From Deltaproteobacteria bacterium (GTDB lineage Bacteria > Desulfobacterota > Desulfobacteria > Desulfobacterales > B30-G6): a DNA stretch of 64,000 nt. The DNA lies in NCBI GenBank assembly GCA_022340465.1, contig JAJDNW010000022.1:1-64000 (forward strand), read 5' to 3'. Made by a program: the position numbers and the translations under genes. The notes under the pieces are model-generated. The model was given only the letters and a program-made list of their open reading frames with translations. It was not told the origin of the DNA and did no database searches. Positions 17,066 to 24,788 of the stretch are shown here, piece after piece (positions within the stretch are counted from its first letter, which is position 1; each line of letters starts with the position of its first letter).

Positions 17066-17788
17066 GTGAAAATCAGTGAATTGACAACGCGAACGGCTGT
17101 TTCCAAAGAAACTATCCATCACTATATCCGTGAAGGCCTTCTCAGGAAACCCAGAAAAACGGGTAAGAATGCAGCGGATTACGGTGATGCCTATGTTCGC
17201 CAGGTGCGCCTGATAAAAGAACTGCGGGATCATTATTTTCTGCCTTTGCCGGTCATTAAAAAAATAATGAAGGAACAGAAGGGGCAGACGCCTGCCGAAC
17301 AGGCTTCTTTTCGGGTGCAGAGCGAATACCTGCGTCCTATGGAGCGATTTTTCCCCCGGGACGTTGTGGGCAAGGACGCTTTCCAGGAATCCACGGGCCT
17401 GGGGCGCTACTGGCTGGACAAGCTGGAGGAATGGGGGATTATTTCTGCTTGCACGGACGGGGAAAAACGTGTTTACAGTTATGAAAACGTGGTTATCGGA
17501 CGGTTGATGGTGGATATGGACCGTCTGGGTTTCGGCCCCAGGGATGGTTACGACCCCCAAAACCTGAAACCGATATCTGATTTTATTAAGCGTTATCTGG
17601 CTGCCAGCACCCGTGACTACCTGGAGCGCAATGCGGAAAAGCTCGATTCCCCGGACTTCTATGAAAAAAGAGGCCAGTTCGTTGAACTGATGAGCCTTTT
17701 TTTGTACTACCTGTACCGCCGGATTTCCGGGGATGCGGCACACGACAGCCAGAGAAAACCGGCAGCCCCTTCCGAAACGTCGATATAG
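17066..17788 (+). CDS. MerR-family transcriptional regulator
   Basis: 240 residues. The N-terminus 'MKISELTTRTAVSKETIHHYIREGLLRKPRKTGKNAADYGDAYVRQVRLIKELRDHYFLPLPVIKKIM' is the MerR winged helix-turn-helix; the rest is a longer effector domain with no metal-binding Cys cluster. By position it may control the divergent beta-oxidation genes and the downstream molybdoenzyme/acyl-CoA genes, as the MerR-type LiuR does for branched-chain acyl-CoA degradation in other bacteria. Start: ATG 17066 is in 'ACCGTGAAAATC', strictly a GTG at 17066; no strong ribosome-binding site. The molybdoenzyme gene follows after 66 bp. Confidence 0.85.
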   Translation: MKISELTTRTAVSKETIHHYIREGLLRKPRKTGKNAADYGDAYVRQVRLIKELRDHYFLPLPVIKKIMKEQKGQTPAEQASFRVQSEYLRPMERFFPRDVVGKDAFQESTGLGRYWLDKLEEWGIISACTDGEKRVYSYENVVIGRLMVDMDRLGFGPRDGYDPQNLKPISDFIKRYLAASTRDYLERNAEKLDSPDFYEKRGQFVELMSLFLYYLYRRISGDAAHDSQRKPAAPSETSI

Positions 17789-17854
17789 AGGTCATTTCAG
17801 TGCCAACAGGAACTCAACCTATGTGGAGCTGCCTCGAAAAAAGGAGATAGCACA

Positions 17855-20080
17855 ATGGATGTCAGCGCAGATCAATCAACCGCGGGCGACGATGTTCGCA
17901 TCGTCAGAACCACATCGACCTTCGATTGCGGAGGCAGGTGCCCCCTGAAGCTGCACGTCAAGGATAACCGGATTCTGCGCATCGAGGGCGACGACATCGG
18001 CGATCCCGACAAGGAGCTGAGAACCTGTCTCCGGTGCAGGGCTTTCCGGCAGTACGTCCACCACCCGGAAAGGCTCATGCACCCTTTGAAAAGGGCGGGG
18101 GAAAAAGGCGAGGGACGCTTCGAGCGGATTTCCTGGGACGAAGCCCTGGACACGCTCGCCGGCAAGTTGAAAAGCGTCAAGGAAAAATACGGCAATGCCT
18201 CGATACTGCTGGCCACCGGCGGCGGCTACCTTGCGGGATTGCACAACGGGGGGTTGGCCGCCACCAGGCTGCTGAACCAGTTCGGCGGCTTTACCACCCA
18301 CTACGGCAACATCTCTTCCGAGGGCGCGGTTTGGGCCTCACTGACGCAGTACGGTTCGGTCATGGTCGGCAACAGTCGTGAGGACCTTCTCAATTCCAGG
18401 TTGATCATTCTCTGGGGATGGGATCCGGCCCGGATGATTTCCGGTACCAACACCATGTACCATCTGATCAAGGCCAGGGAGAACGGTGCTAAAGTGATTG
18501 CCATCGATCCCCGCTACCACGACACGGCGGCGGCGGTGGCCGACGAATGGATCCCCATATATCCCAGTACGGACACGGCCATGATGGTGGCCATGGCCAA
18601 CGTGATGATCAAAGAGGGGCTGCACGACCAGCTTTTCCTGGACAGGTACACGGTGGGGTTCGACAAGTTCAGGGCCTATGTCACGGGCGAGGAGGACGGG
18701 GTGGCCAAAACCCCGGCCTGGGCGGCGGAGATAACCGGCGTTCCCGCAGAAACCATCGAACGGATCGCCAGGCTTTACGCCCAAACCAAACCGGCCGCTC
18801 TGATGGACTGCCAGGGGCCGGCACGCAGTGCCATGGGCGAGCAGTACAACCGTTGTGCCGCCACCCTGTGCGCCATGACCGGCAACGTGGGGCGGCCCGG
18901 CGGCAGTGCGGGCGGCGGTCTCATGGGCATCCCCATCGGGCACATGTTTCGCATGTCGGCCATTCCGCCGGGGAAAAACCCGGTGGAACTGGAAGGGCCC
19001 AAGGTCAAGGGGACCCTGGACATCCGGCTGCGTGTGGCCAAGCGCATTCACATCAACACCATTTTCGACGCCATCCTGGAGGGCAAGGCCGGCGGCTACC
19101 CGGCGGACATCAAGATGATGTGGTCCATGTGCAACAACTACATCAACCAGACGGGCAACAGCAACAAGGCCCATCGGGCCTTGAAGCAGCTGGATTTTCT
19201 GGCGGTGAACGAGCTTTTCATGACGGCGACGGCACGTCATGCCGACATCGTGCTGCCGGTGACCTCGGCGGCAGAGCGTTCCGACCTGACCCGGCCCTGG
19301 CCGTCGGGCCCCTATTTCACCTTCATGAACCGGGCCCTCGACCCCCTGGGGGAATGCAAGTCCGATCTGGACATCGCCGGAGAGCTGGCGGAAAGGCTGG
19401 GCATCGAAAACTTCAACCCGTTTACCGAGGAAGACATTCTGCGCATGTTCGTGGAAAAAAATCCGGAAACGGCCAAGCTGGTCCCGGACTTCGATGCCTT
19501 TCGGAAAAACGGCATCCAGCGGGTGGCATTGGAAAAGCCCATTATCGCTTTTCAAAAACAGATCGAGGACCCGGAAAACCATCCCTTCGACACACCCTCC
19601 GGCAAAATCGAAATCTACTCCCAGCGGGTGGCCGACCTGGACAATCCGCTGTGCCCGCCCATTCCGAAATACATGCGGGTTCCGGAAGACCGTTTCGACC
19701 CGCTGGCCGCAACATACCCCCTGCAGCTGATATCGCCCCATCCCAGAAACCGGGTACATTCCGAGTTGTACAAGGTCGAATGGCTGCGAGAGGTGGAGTC
19801 TCACCGGGCCTGGATCAACCCGGTGGATGCGGCGGTGCGGGGCATTGCCGACGGTGAGGAGATCCAGGTGTTCAATGACCGCGGCCGGGTGGCCATACCG
19901 GCGCGAGTGACCGAAAGGATCAAGCCGGGAGTGATCGCCATCTTCGAGGGGGCCTGGTACCAGCCCGACGAAAACGGCGTTGACCGGGGAGCCTGTGCCA
20001 ACACGCTTACGCGGGATGCCTACTCGGGCGGCGGCGCGGCCGTGCTGAACACGACGTTGGTAGAGGCCGAAAAAGTTTGA
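17855..20080 (+). CDS. Molybdopterin oxidoreductase (DMSO reductase family), catalytic subunit
   Basis: 741 residues, cytoplasmic (no Tat signal). N-terminal Fe-S module: C25, C29, C58, C61 ('DCGGRC' and 'TCLRC'); the first Cys of the usual CxxxCxxxC is Ser21, while C61 replaces the usual Gly, so ligand use is unusual. Then 'RISWDEALDTLA', the 'HYGNISSEG' region (about 149-157) where a Ser could be the Mo ligand as in DmsA, 'ILWGWDPARMISG', 'AIDPRYHDTAAAVADEWIPIYPSTDTAM', and the C-terminal MGD-binding domain ('PLQLISPHPRNRVHSELY...'). ATG 17855 follows AAGGAG. The 188-aa ferredoxin encoded next is its electron partner. Substrate unknown; neighbours point to an acyl or carboxylic compound. 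Confidence 0.9.
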   Translation: MDVSADQSTAGDDVRIVRTTSTFDCGGRCPLKLHVKDNRILRIEGDDIGDPDKELRTCLRCRAFRQYVHHPERLMHPLKRAGEKGEGRFERISWDEALDTLAGKLKSVKEKYGNASILLATGGGYLAGLHNGGLAATRLLNQFGGFTTHYGNISSEGAVWASLTQYGSVMVGNSREDLLNSRLIILWGWDPARMISGTNTMYHLIKARENGAKVIAIDPRYHDTAAAVADEWIPIYPSTDTAMMVAMANVMIKEGLHDQLFLDRYTVGFDKFRAYVTGEEDGVAKTPAWAAEITGVPAETIERIARLYAQTKPAALMDCQGPARSAMGEQYNRCAATLCAMTGNVGRPGGSAGGGLMGIPIGHMFRMSAIPPGKNPVELEGPKVKGTLDIRLRVAKRIHINTIFDAILEGKAGGYPADIKMMWSMCNNYINQTGNSNKAHRALKQLDFLAVNELFMTATARHADIVLPVTSAAERSDLTRPWPSGPYFTFMNRALDPLGECKSDLDIAGELAERLGIENFNPFTEEDILRMFVEKNPETAKLVPDFDAFRKNGIQRVALEKPIIAFQKQIEDPENHPFDTPSGKIEIYSQRVADLDNPLCPPIPKYMRVPEDRFDPLAATYPLQLISPHPRNRVHSELYKVEWLREVESHRAWINPVDAAVRGIADGEEIQVFNDRGRVAIPARVTERIKPGVIAIFEGAWYQPDENGVDRGACANTLTRDAYSGGGAAVLNTTLVEAEKV

Positions 20081-20145
20081 TCCTGAGATAATCTTGCGTC
20101 TTTGTGCTTCCAACCAGATACGTTTTTTCATAATGGAGCGAAACC

Positions 20146-20712
20146 ATGCAAATCGGATTTTATTTTGACCAGACCCGTTGTACCGGGTGCAATGCGTGCA
20201 GGGTTGCCTGCAAGGATTGGAACGACATCCCGGCGGGTCCGGAAAACTGGATGCGGGTGGCAACCACCGAAAAAGGGCGCTGCCCCGAGGTCTATGTCGC
20301 CTATACCGTGGCCACCTGCTGGCACTGTGTTCAGCCTGTTTGTGTGCCGGCCTGCCCCGAAAAGGCCATCACCAAGCGGGAAGGGGACGGCATTGTCATC
20401 GTGGACAGCCAGGCCTGCGCCGGGAACGACGCCTGCGATGCCAAATGCCTGAAAGCCTGTCCCTACGACGCGCCCCAGTTCGGCCCCGAAAAAGGGGCCA
20501 AGATGCGAAAATGCAATTACTGTGTCGACCGGTGGGAGGCCGGCAAACTGCCCGACTGTGTAGAAGCCTGCCCGGTGCGTGCGTTGGATGCCGGTCCGCT
20601 GGAGGAGCTGGAGAGGAAATACGGCACGCACAGGGAAGCCGAAGGCTTTGCCTATTCGAAACGGACCAGGCCCGCAGTGGTTTTCAAACCCAAACCGAAT
20701 GTCACCGCTTAA
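20146..20712 (+). CDS. DmsB-like four-cluster ferredoxin subunit
   Basis: 188 residues with four Cys groups as in DmsB/PsrB/NrfC: 'CTGCNACRVACKDW', 'CWHCVQPVCVPACP', 'CAGNDACDAKCLKACPYDAPQ', and 'CNYCVDRWEAGKLPDCVEACPVRALDAG'. It passes electrons between the molybdoenzyme encoded upstream and another carrier. No membrane anchor (DmsC/NrfD) gene follows, so the pair may work with a soluble partner such as ferredoxin or NAD-linked enzymes. ATG 20146 has GGAG nearby. Confidence 0.92.
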   Translation: MQIGFYFDQTRCTGCNACRVACKDWNDIPAGPENWMRVATTEKGRCPEVYVAYTVATCWHCVQPVCVPACPEKAITKREGDGIVIVDSQACAGNDACDAKCLKACPYDAPQFGPEKGAKMRKCNYCVDRWEAGKLPDCVEACPVRALDAGPLEELERKYGTHREAEGFAYSKRTRPAVVFKPKPNVTA

Positions 20713-20730
20713 TCATATAAGGAGGCCCGT

Positions 20731-21561
20731 ATGCCCGCGGTCGATTTGAGTGTTATCGGAAAAAAGAACGACCCCGTCAAGGTGGCATACACCTGGAAGG
20801 ATGTGGTTTTGTACGCTTTGAGCGTGGGGGCCGATGAAAAGGAACTTTCACTGGTGTATGAAAGTGCCCCAGGGGGATTGAAGGTGCTGCCGAGCTACTG
20901 CGTGATCCTGGCGGGGCGGGCGTTTCCTCACGTGGGCGACATCGACTGGCCGCTGTTCCTGCACGGCGAGCAGCGCATCCGGCTGCACAAGCCGCTGCCC
21001 CCCGAAGGAGAAGTGATCCAGACGGGTGAAGTCAGAAACATCTACGACAAGGGCAAGGCGGCGGTGTACGATATTCAGGTTACCGGCCGGGCAAAAGACG
21101 GTGAACTGTTGTACGAGGCCGGGTATGTCAATTTCTACCTCGGGGCGGGCGGATTCGGCGGGGATTCCGGACCCAAGACCGAACGCCTCGAGCCACCGGA
21201 GGGAGCCGGGCCGGATTTCCGTGTGACCGCAAGGGTGCCCGCCTCCCAGGCGGCGCTTTACCGGCTCAACGGGGATTTCAATCCCCTGCACATCGATCCG
21301 GCGGCGGCCCGGAGGGCCGGGTTCGACCGGCCGATTCTGCATGGCCTGTGCAGTTACGGGTATGCGACTCGCGCCGTGATCGAGGGCTGTTTGTCCGGCG
21401 ACACGGAGCGGCTCAAAGCATTCGACGCTCGATTTTCAAGCCCGGTATACCCCGGGGACACCTTGACAACCGAGGGGTGGAAATCCGACGGCGGATATAT
21501 CGTCCGGGTGAGCACGCCTGCGGGCCCGGTTATAACCAATGCGTTTGCCGCTCTCATTTAG
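20731..21561 (+). CDS. MaoC-like enoyl-CoA hydratase 2
   Basis: 276 residues with two hotdog domains, like the eukaryotic and bacterial hydratase-2 proteins. The C-terminal half holds the signature 'YRLNGDFNPLHIDPAAARRAGFDRPILHGLCSYG' with catalytic Asp and His; the N-terminal half starts 'VAYTWKDVVLYALSVGA' and 'VLPSYCVILAG'. It would make (R)-3-hydroxyacyl-CoA from trans-2-enoyl-CoA. RBS GGAGG 19 bp after the ferredoxin gene stop region. Different stereochemistry from the crotonase encoded at 11501, so this operon is not simply a second copy of beta-oxidation. Confidence 0.92.
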   Translation: MPAVDLSVIGKKNDPVKVAYTWKDVVLYALSVGADEKELSLVYESAPGGLKVLPSYCVILAGRAFPHVGDIDWPLFLHGEQRIRLHKPLPPEGEVIQTGEVRNIYDKGKAAVYDIQVTGRAKDGELLYEAGYVNFYLGAGGFGGDSGPKTERLEPPEGAGPDFRVTARVPASQAALYRLNGDFNPLHIDPAAARRAGFDRPILHGLCSYGYATRAVIEGCLSGDTERLKAFDARFSSPVYPGDTLTTEGWKSDGGYIVRVSTPAGPVITNAFAALI

Positions 21562-21612
21562 ACTGCTCCGGAAAAACCGGTGCTCCCGCAAAAAAAACGG
21601 AGAAGGGTTTTG

Positions 21613-23451
21613 ATGACGGAAGATACGAACAAGCACCAGCAGGACCTCGTTACCCCCCTTCAGTATTGGGGCAAGCGGCTGTCCCTGTTGCGGCGGCTGC
21701 CGACAATCATCAGAACGGCCAGGCACATCGGTAGCATCGCCGTGGATAACCGGGAATCGTGGGGCGGTATGTTGGAGCAATCCGCCGCCCGTTTCCCCGG
21801 CAATGCGGCCATCAAGTCCACCGACGGGCACTACACCTGGAAGGCGTTCAACGAAGGAGCCAACCGCCATGCCCACTATTTCATCTCACGGGGGCTGAAA
21901 AAAGGGGACACGGCCGCGGTTTTTCTGGAGAACCGGCCGGAGCTGCTCATGGTTTACAGCGCCATGGGCAAAATTGGCGTGTGCAATGCCATGATCAACA
22001 CCAACCTGCGCCTGGATGCACTGCGACACTGCCTTACCCTGAATCCGGCTATGGCGTTTATCGTGGGCGAAGAGGTCCTGGACGCTTTCGAGGCGGTCAG
22101 GGCCGATCTGGGAGTTACGGAGGGGCAGCTTTATTTCCTGCGGGACAAGGGGAAAAAGGGCATGCCTGCCGGATACACCGACCTTGCCGGGGCAGTGGAG
22201 GAAATGCCCGCCGTCAACCCGGAAACCACGGCCGGGGTCAAACCCGCGGATGCCCTGGCCTACGTGTTCACTTCGGGCACCACCGGCGGCATGCCCAAGG
22301 CGGCTGTCATCACGCACGGGCGGCTGGTGAGAAGCGCCTATTACAATGGTAAGATCGTCCTCGACATGCGGCCGGGCGACACCCTGTACGTGCCCCTGCC
22401 GTTTTTTCACACCAACGCCCTGGCCTTGAGCTGGCCGGCTGTTTTTCTGAACGGTTCGGCCGTGGCCCTGCGCCGCAAGTTCAGCGTCAGCAACTTCTGG
22501 AGCGATGTGGACGCGTATAATGCAACGGCATGGTGCTACATCGGTGAGCTGTGCCGCTACCTGATGAACCAGCCGCCCAGGGCGGACGACCGCGACCACC
22601 CCCTGACCAAGATCATCGGCAACGGGCTCCGGCCAGACATCTGGAAAGCCTTTAAAACCCGGTTCGGCATCAAAAAGGTCTTCGAAATCTACGGCGCGGC
22701 CGAGTCGAACCTTTATTTCGTGAATCTGCTCAACCTCGACTGCACCCAGGGAACTTGCTCGCTTCCCTACAGCATCGTCGCATACGATGTCGAAGCGGAT
22801 GAACCCGTCAGGGAGCCGGACGGCACCATGCGGAAGGTGGGGACAGGTGAAGCGGGCCTGCTGCTGGGGGAGATATCGGCGGACAATCCTTTTGCCGGCT
22901 ACTCGAGCAAACAGGCCACGGAATCGAAGATCATCCGGGATGTTTTTACCAGAGGGGATGCCTGGTTCAACACCGGCGATCTGGTTCGGGACATCGGATA
23001 CGGCCACATCCAGTTCGTGGATCGCACGGGCGACACTTTCCGCTGGAAGGGTGAAAACGTGTCCACCACGGAAGTCGAGAAGGTTGCCGGCGGCTTTGAC
23101 CGGATCGCGCTTTCAGCCGTCTACGGCGTGGCGATGCCGGGGGGGGACGGAAAGGCGGGCATGGTGGCCGTCGTTCCGGAGGGCCCTGCCGAAGATTTCG
23201 ATTTCAAGGGGCTGGCAGTCCATTTCATGCAGGCCCTGCCTTCCTACGCCGTGCCCAAATTCTTGCGTTTGAACACCGGGTTGGCCCTGACGCCAACCCA
23301 CAAGATCAAGAAGGTCGACCTCAAGAAAGAGGGATTCGACCCCTCGGTGGCAACGGATCCGCTGTTTGTCCTGCTGCCGGGGAGTGATGCGTACACGCCG
23401 TTGACGGCCGACGTTTTCAAAGAGATTAAGGATGGGAAATATAAATTCTAA
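21613..23451 (+). CDS. Long-chain acyl-CoA synthetase, FATP-like
   Basis: 612 residues from ATG 21613 preceded by AGAAGGG; an upstream in-frame start at 21580 is less likely. AMP-binding P-loop 'YVFTSGTTGGMPKAAVITHG', 'IYGAAESN' motif, 'WFNTGDLVRDIGYGHIQFVDRTGDTFRWKGENVSTTEVE', and the catalytic Lys region 'LTPTHKIKKVDLKKEGFD'. The 'KG(D)T.A.FLENRPELL' start and 'FRWKGENV' are typical of the fatty-acid transport protein/very-long-chain acyl-CoA synthetase branch, whose members activate long-chain or bulky (e.g. sterol or bile acid) acids. The last 20 bp overlap the next gene. Confidence 0.93.
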   Translation: MTEDTNKHQQDLVTPLQYWGKRLSLLRRLPTIIRTARHIGSIAVDNRESWGGMLEQSAARFPGNAAIKSTDGHYTWKAFNEGANRHAHYFISRGLKKGDTAAVFLENRPELLMVYSAMGKIGVCNAMINTNLRLDALRHCLTLNPAMAFIVGEEVLDAFEAVRADLGVTEGQLYFLRDKGKKGMPAGYTDLAGAVEEMPAVNPETTAGVKPADALAYVFTSGTTGGMPKAAVITHGRLVRSAYYNGKIVLDMRPGDTLYVPLPFFHTNALALSWPAVFLNGSAVALRRKFSVSNFWSDVDAYNATAWCYIGELCRYLMNQPPRADDRDHPLTKIIGNGLRPDIWKAFKTRFGIKKVFEIYGAAESNLYFVNLLNLDCTQGTCSLPYSIVAYDVEADEPVREPDGTMRKVGTGEAGLLLGEISADNPFAGYSSKQATESKIIRDVFTRGDAWFNTGDLVRDIGYGHIQFVDRTGDTFRWKGENVSTTEVEKVAGGFDRIALSAVYGVAMPGGDGKAGMVAVVPEGPAEDFDFKGLAVHFMQALPSYAVPKFLRLNTGLALTPTHKIKKVDLKKEGFDPSVATDPLFVLLPGSDAYTPLTADVFKEIKDGKYKF

Positions 23452-23719
23452 AGTGAAGATCGCCATCAAGTACTGCGGCGGCTGCAATCCGGAGTTTGAC
23501 CGTGAAGAGGCGGTGGATGAAATGCTGAGCAGGCTTGGTCAGACGGTGGAGGTGCTTGCCCTGGACGACCCGGCCGTGGAAATGGTTGTCGCCGTTCAAG
23601 GCTGCCCTGTATCCTGCGCCGATCTGGATGCGCACCAGGGTAAAACCATTGTCACCCTTTCGAGCCGGGATGCCGTGGAGCAGTTTCAACCGCAAGGGGG
23701 CGGCCATGGGACTGGATGA
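23432..23719 (+). CDS. Small CGGC-motif protein
   Basis: 95 residues. Two Cys pairs: C15/C18 in 'KYCGGCNPEFDR' and C58/C62 in 'QGCPVSCADL', separated by 40 residues, suggest a metal or Fe-S site or a redox disulfide. I know proteins with 'YCGGCNP.YDR' from anaerobes but cannot name a family. The start overlaps the synthetase gene by 20 bp and the end overlaps the thioesterase gene by 14 bp, so it is translated with both. Role unknown. Confidence 0.75.
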   Translation: MGNINSKVKIAIKYCGGCNPEFDREEAVDEMLSRLGQTVEVLALDDPAVEMVVAVQGCPVSCADLDAHQGKTIVTLSSRDAVEQFQPQGGGHGTG

Positions 23720-24152
23720 AACCATCAGCGCCAATTTCAAGGCGGCGCTGCTCAACCGGCTGCCGGAGCGGATGCCGTTCTGGAAGCTGTTGGGCATCGA
23801 GTTCATGGACGTGGGCAAAGGGTGGGCCCGCATGCGCCTGCAGTTTGCCGAAAAGTTGACCAGTTCCCTGGGCATCGGCCACGGTGGAGCCCTGTTCGCG
23901 CTGGCGGATTCGGCCGGCAGCATGGCTCTGGTGACCCTGATGGAAAAGGGGGAGATGGTCACGACCATCGAAATGAAAATCAATTACATCAAACCGTTTA
24001 CGGGCGGGTTCGCCGTGGCTGAAGCCACGATTCTGCACTGCGGAAAAAAGACGGCTTTGGGGGATGTCGAGATCAGGGACGGGAAGGGGATTTTACTGGC
24101 CAAAGGGTCGGGCACGTTTTTGCGGCGACCGGCCGCCACTCCAGCTGCATAG
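23706..24152 (+). CDS. PaaI-family hotdog thioesterase
   Basis: 148 residues from ATG 23706 (longer in-frame versions have no homologous look). Motif 'GIGHGGALFALADSAGSMAL' carries the helix-capping HGG(A)...D of the PaaI/HGG hotdog thioesterases; 'TTIEMKINYIKPF' and 'LGDVEIRDGKGILLAKGSGTFL' follow. It would hydrolyse acyl- or aryl-CoA, perhaps releasing CoA from a dead-end product of the operon. Last gene of the six-gene plus-strand unit; hairpin 24210-24231 follows. Confidence 0.9.
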   Translation: MGLDETISANFKAALLNRLPERMPFWKLLGIEFMDVGKGWARMRLQFAEKLTSSLGIGHGGALFALADSAGSMALVTLMEKGEMVTTIEMKINYIKPFTGGFAVAEATILHCGKKTALGDVEIRDGKGILLAKGSGTFLRRPAATPAA

Positions 24153-24209
24153 GGCTTGAACTGCGATAGCGGGCGAATCATGAAAGGTAAAATTCCTTAC
24201 GATGAAGAT

Positions 24210-24231
24210 TCCCCGCTGCCTGCAGCGGGGA
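24210..24231. terminator. Hairpin after the thioesterase gene
   Basis: TCCCCGCTGC (24210-24219) with GCAGCGGGGA (24222-24231), loop CT; perfect 10-bp stem, only a short T-run (GTTTC). Lies between convergent genes and may end transcription from either side. Confidence 0.55.
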
Positions 24232-24335
24232 GTTTCAAACCTCACTCAGACGGTTAACCTCGGCCGGGGAGGCAGGCGCGGCACGAGCTCGAACGAAAAC
24301 GGGCGGCATCGGAGAGTGCCAGGACACCGGAAATG

Positions 24336-24752
24336 TCATAGATGCAGGGCGCACCTTTTTCCGTCGATATCGACGGTGGTTTTCGAATAGGTCAACTTGC
24401 GGATGATCTTGCCCTCCTTGAAATGCATGACATCCACGCCGCGCCGTTTTTCGGGCCGGCCTTCCTGCCCTTTTTCGAACGACGGCCATTTTAGCTGCCA
24501 CCGGTAGAGGACCTTCTGCGCGTCCTCGTCGATGAAGGTCTCCTCCTCGATGAAGCGGAAACCACCGTTGTTGGCAAACCACGGGGCCCAGGCTACGCGC
24601 AGGGCCTCCTTGCCGCGCACGGTTCCGCCGGTCCAGTTTTCGAAGGTAACCTCGGCGTGAAACAGCGCCATCACGCCATCGAGATCATAGTTGTCCCAGG
24701 CGCTGTTCCACTTTCTCAAAGCATTTTCGATTTCATTTTTGGTCAGTTTCAT
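24336..24752 (-). CDS. SnoaL/NTF2-like fold protein
   Basis: 138 residues. 'ALRKWNSAWDNYDLDGVMALFHAEVTFENWTGGTVRGKEALRVAW' followed by beta strands with 'KVLYRWQLKW' and 'GVDVMHFKEGKIIRKLTYS' is the typical SnoaL-like polyketide cyclase/ketosteroid isomerase-like fold. These small cone-shaped proteins bind hydrophobic ligands; catalytic role unclear here. Lies 36 bp downstream of the amidohydrolase gene on the same strand. Confidence 0.8.
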   Translation of the reverse strand: MKLTKNEIENALRKWNSAWDNYDLDGVMALFHAEVTFENWTGGTVRGKEALRVAWAPWFANNGGFRFIEEETFIDEDAQKVLYRWQLKWPSFEKGQEGRPEKRRGVDVMHFKEGKIIRKLTYSKTTVDIDGKRCALHL

Positions 24753-24788
24753 GGCCTCGCCTTTTCTAAACGATCACACGTTAGCGGT

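Noticed and set aside
18338-20263. 641-residue minus-strand frame opposite the molybdoenzyme
   Set aside because: Antisense shadow; no recognisable fold, while the plus-strand protein is clearly a molybdopterin oxidoreductase.
23535-23705. 57-residue N-terminal extension of the PaaI thioesterase
   Set aside because: It is another frame of the CGGC protein gene; the thioesterase fold starts at ATG 23706.
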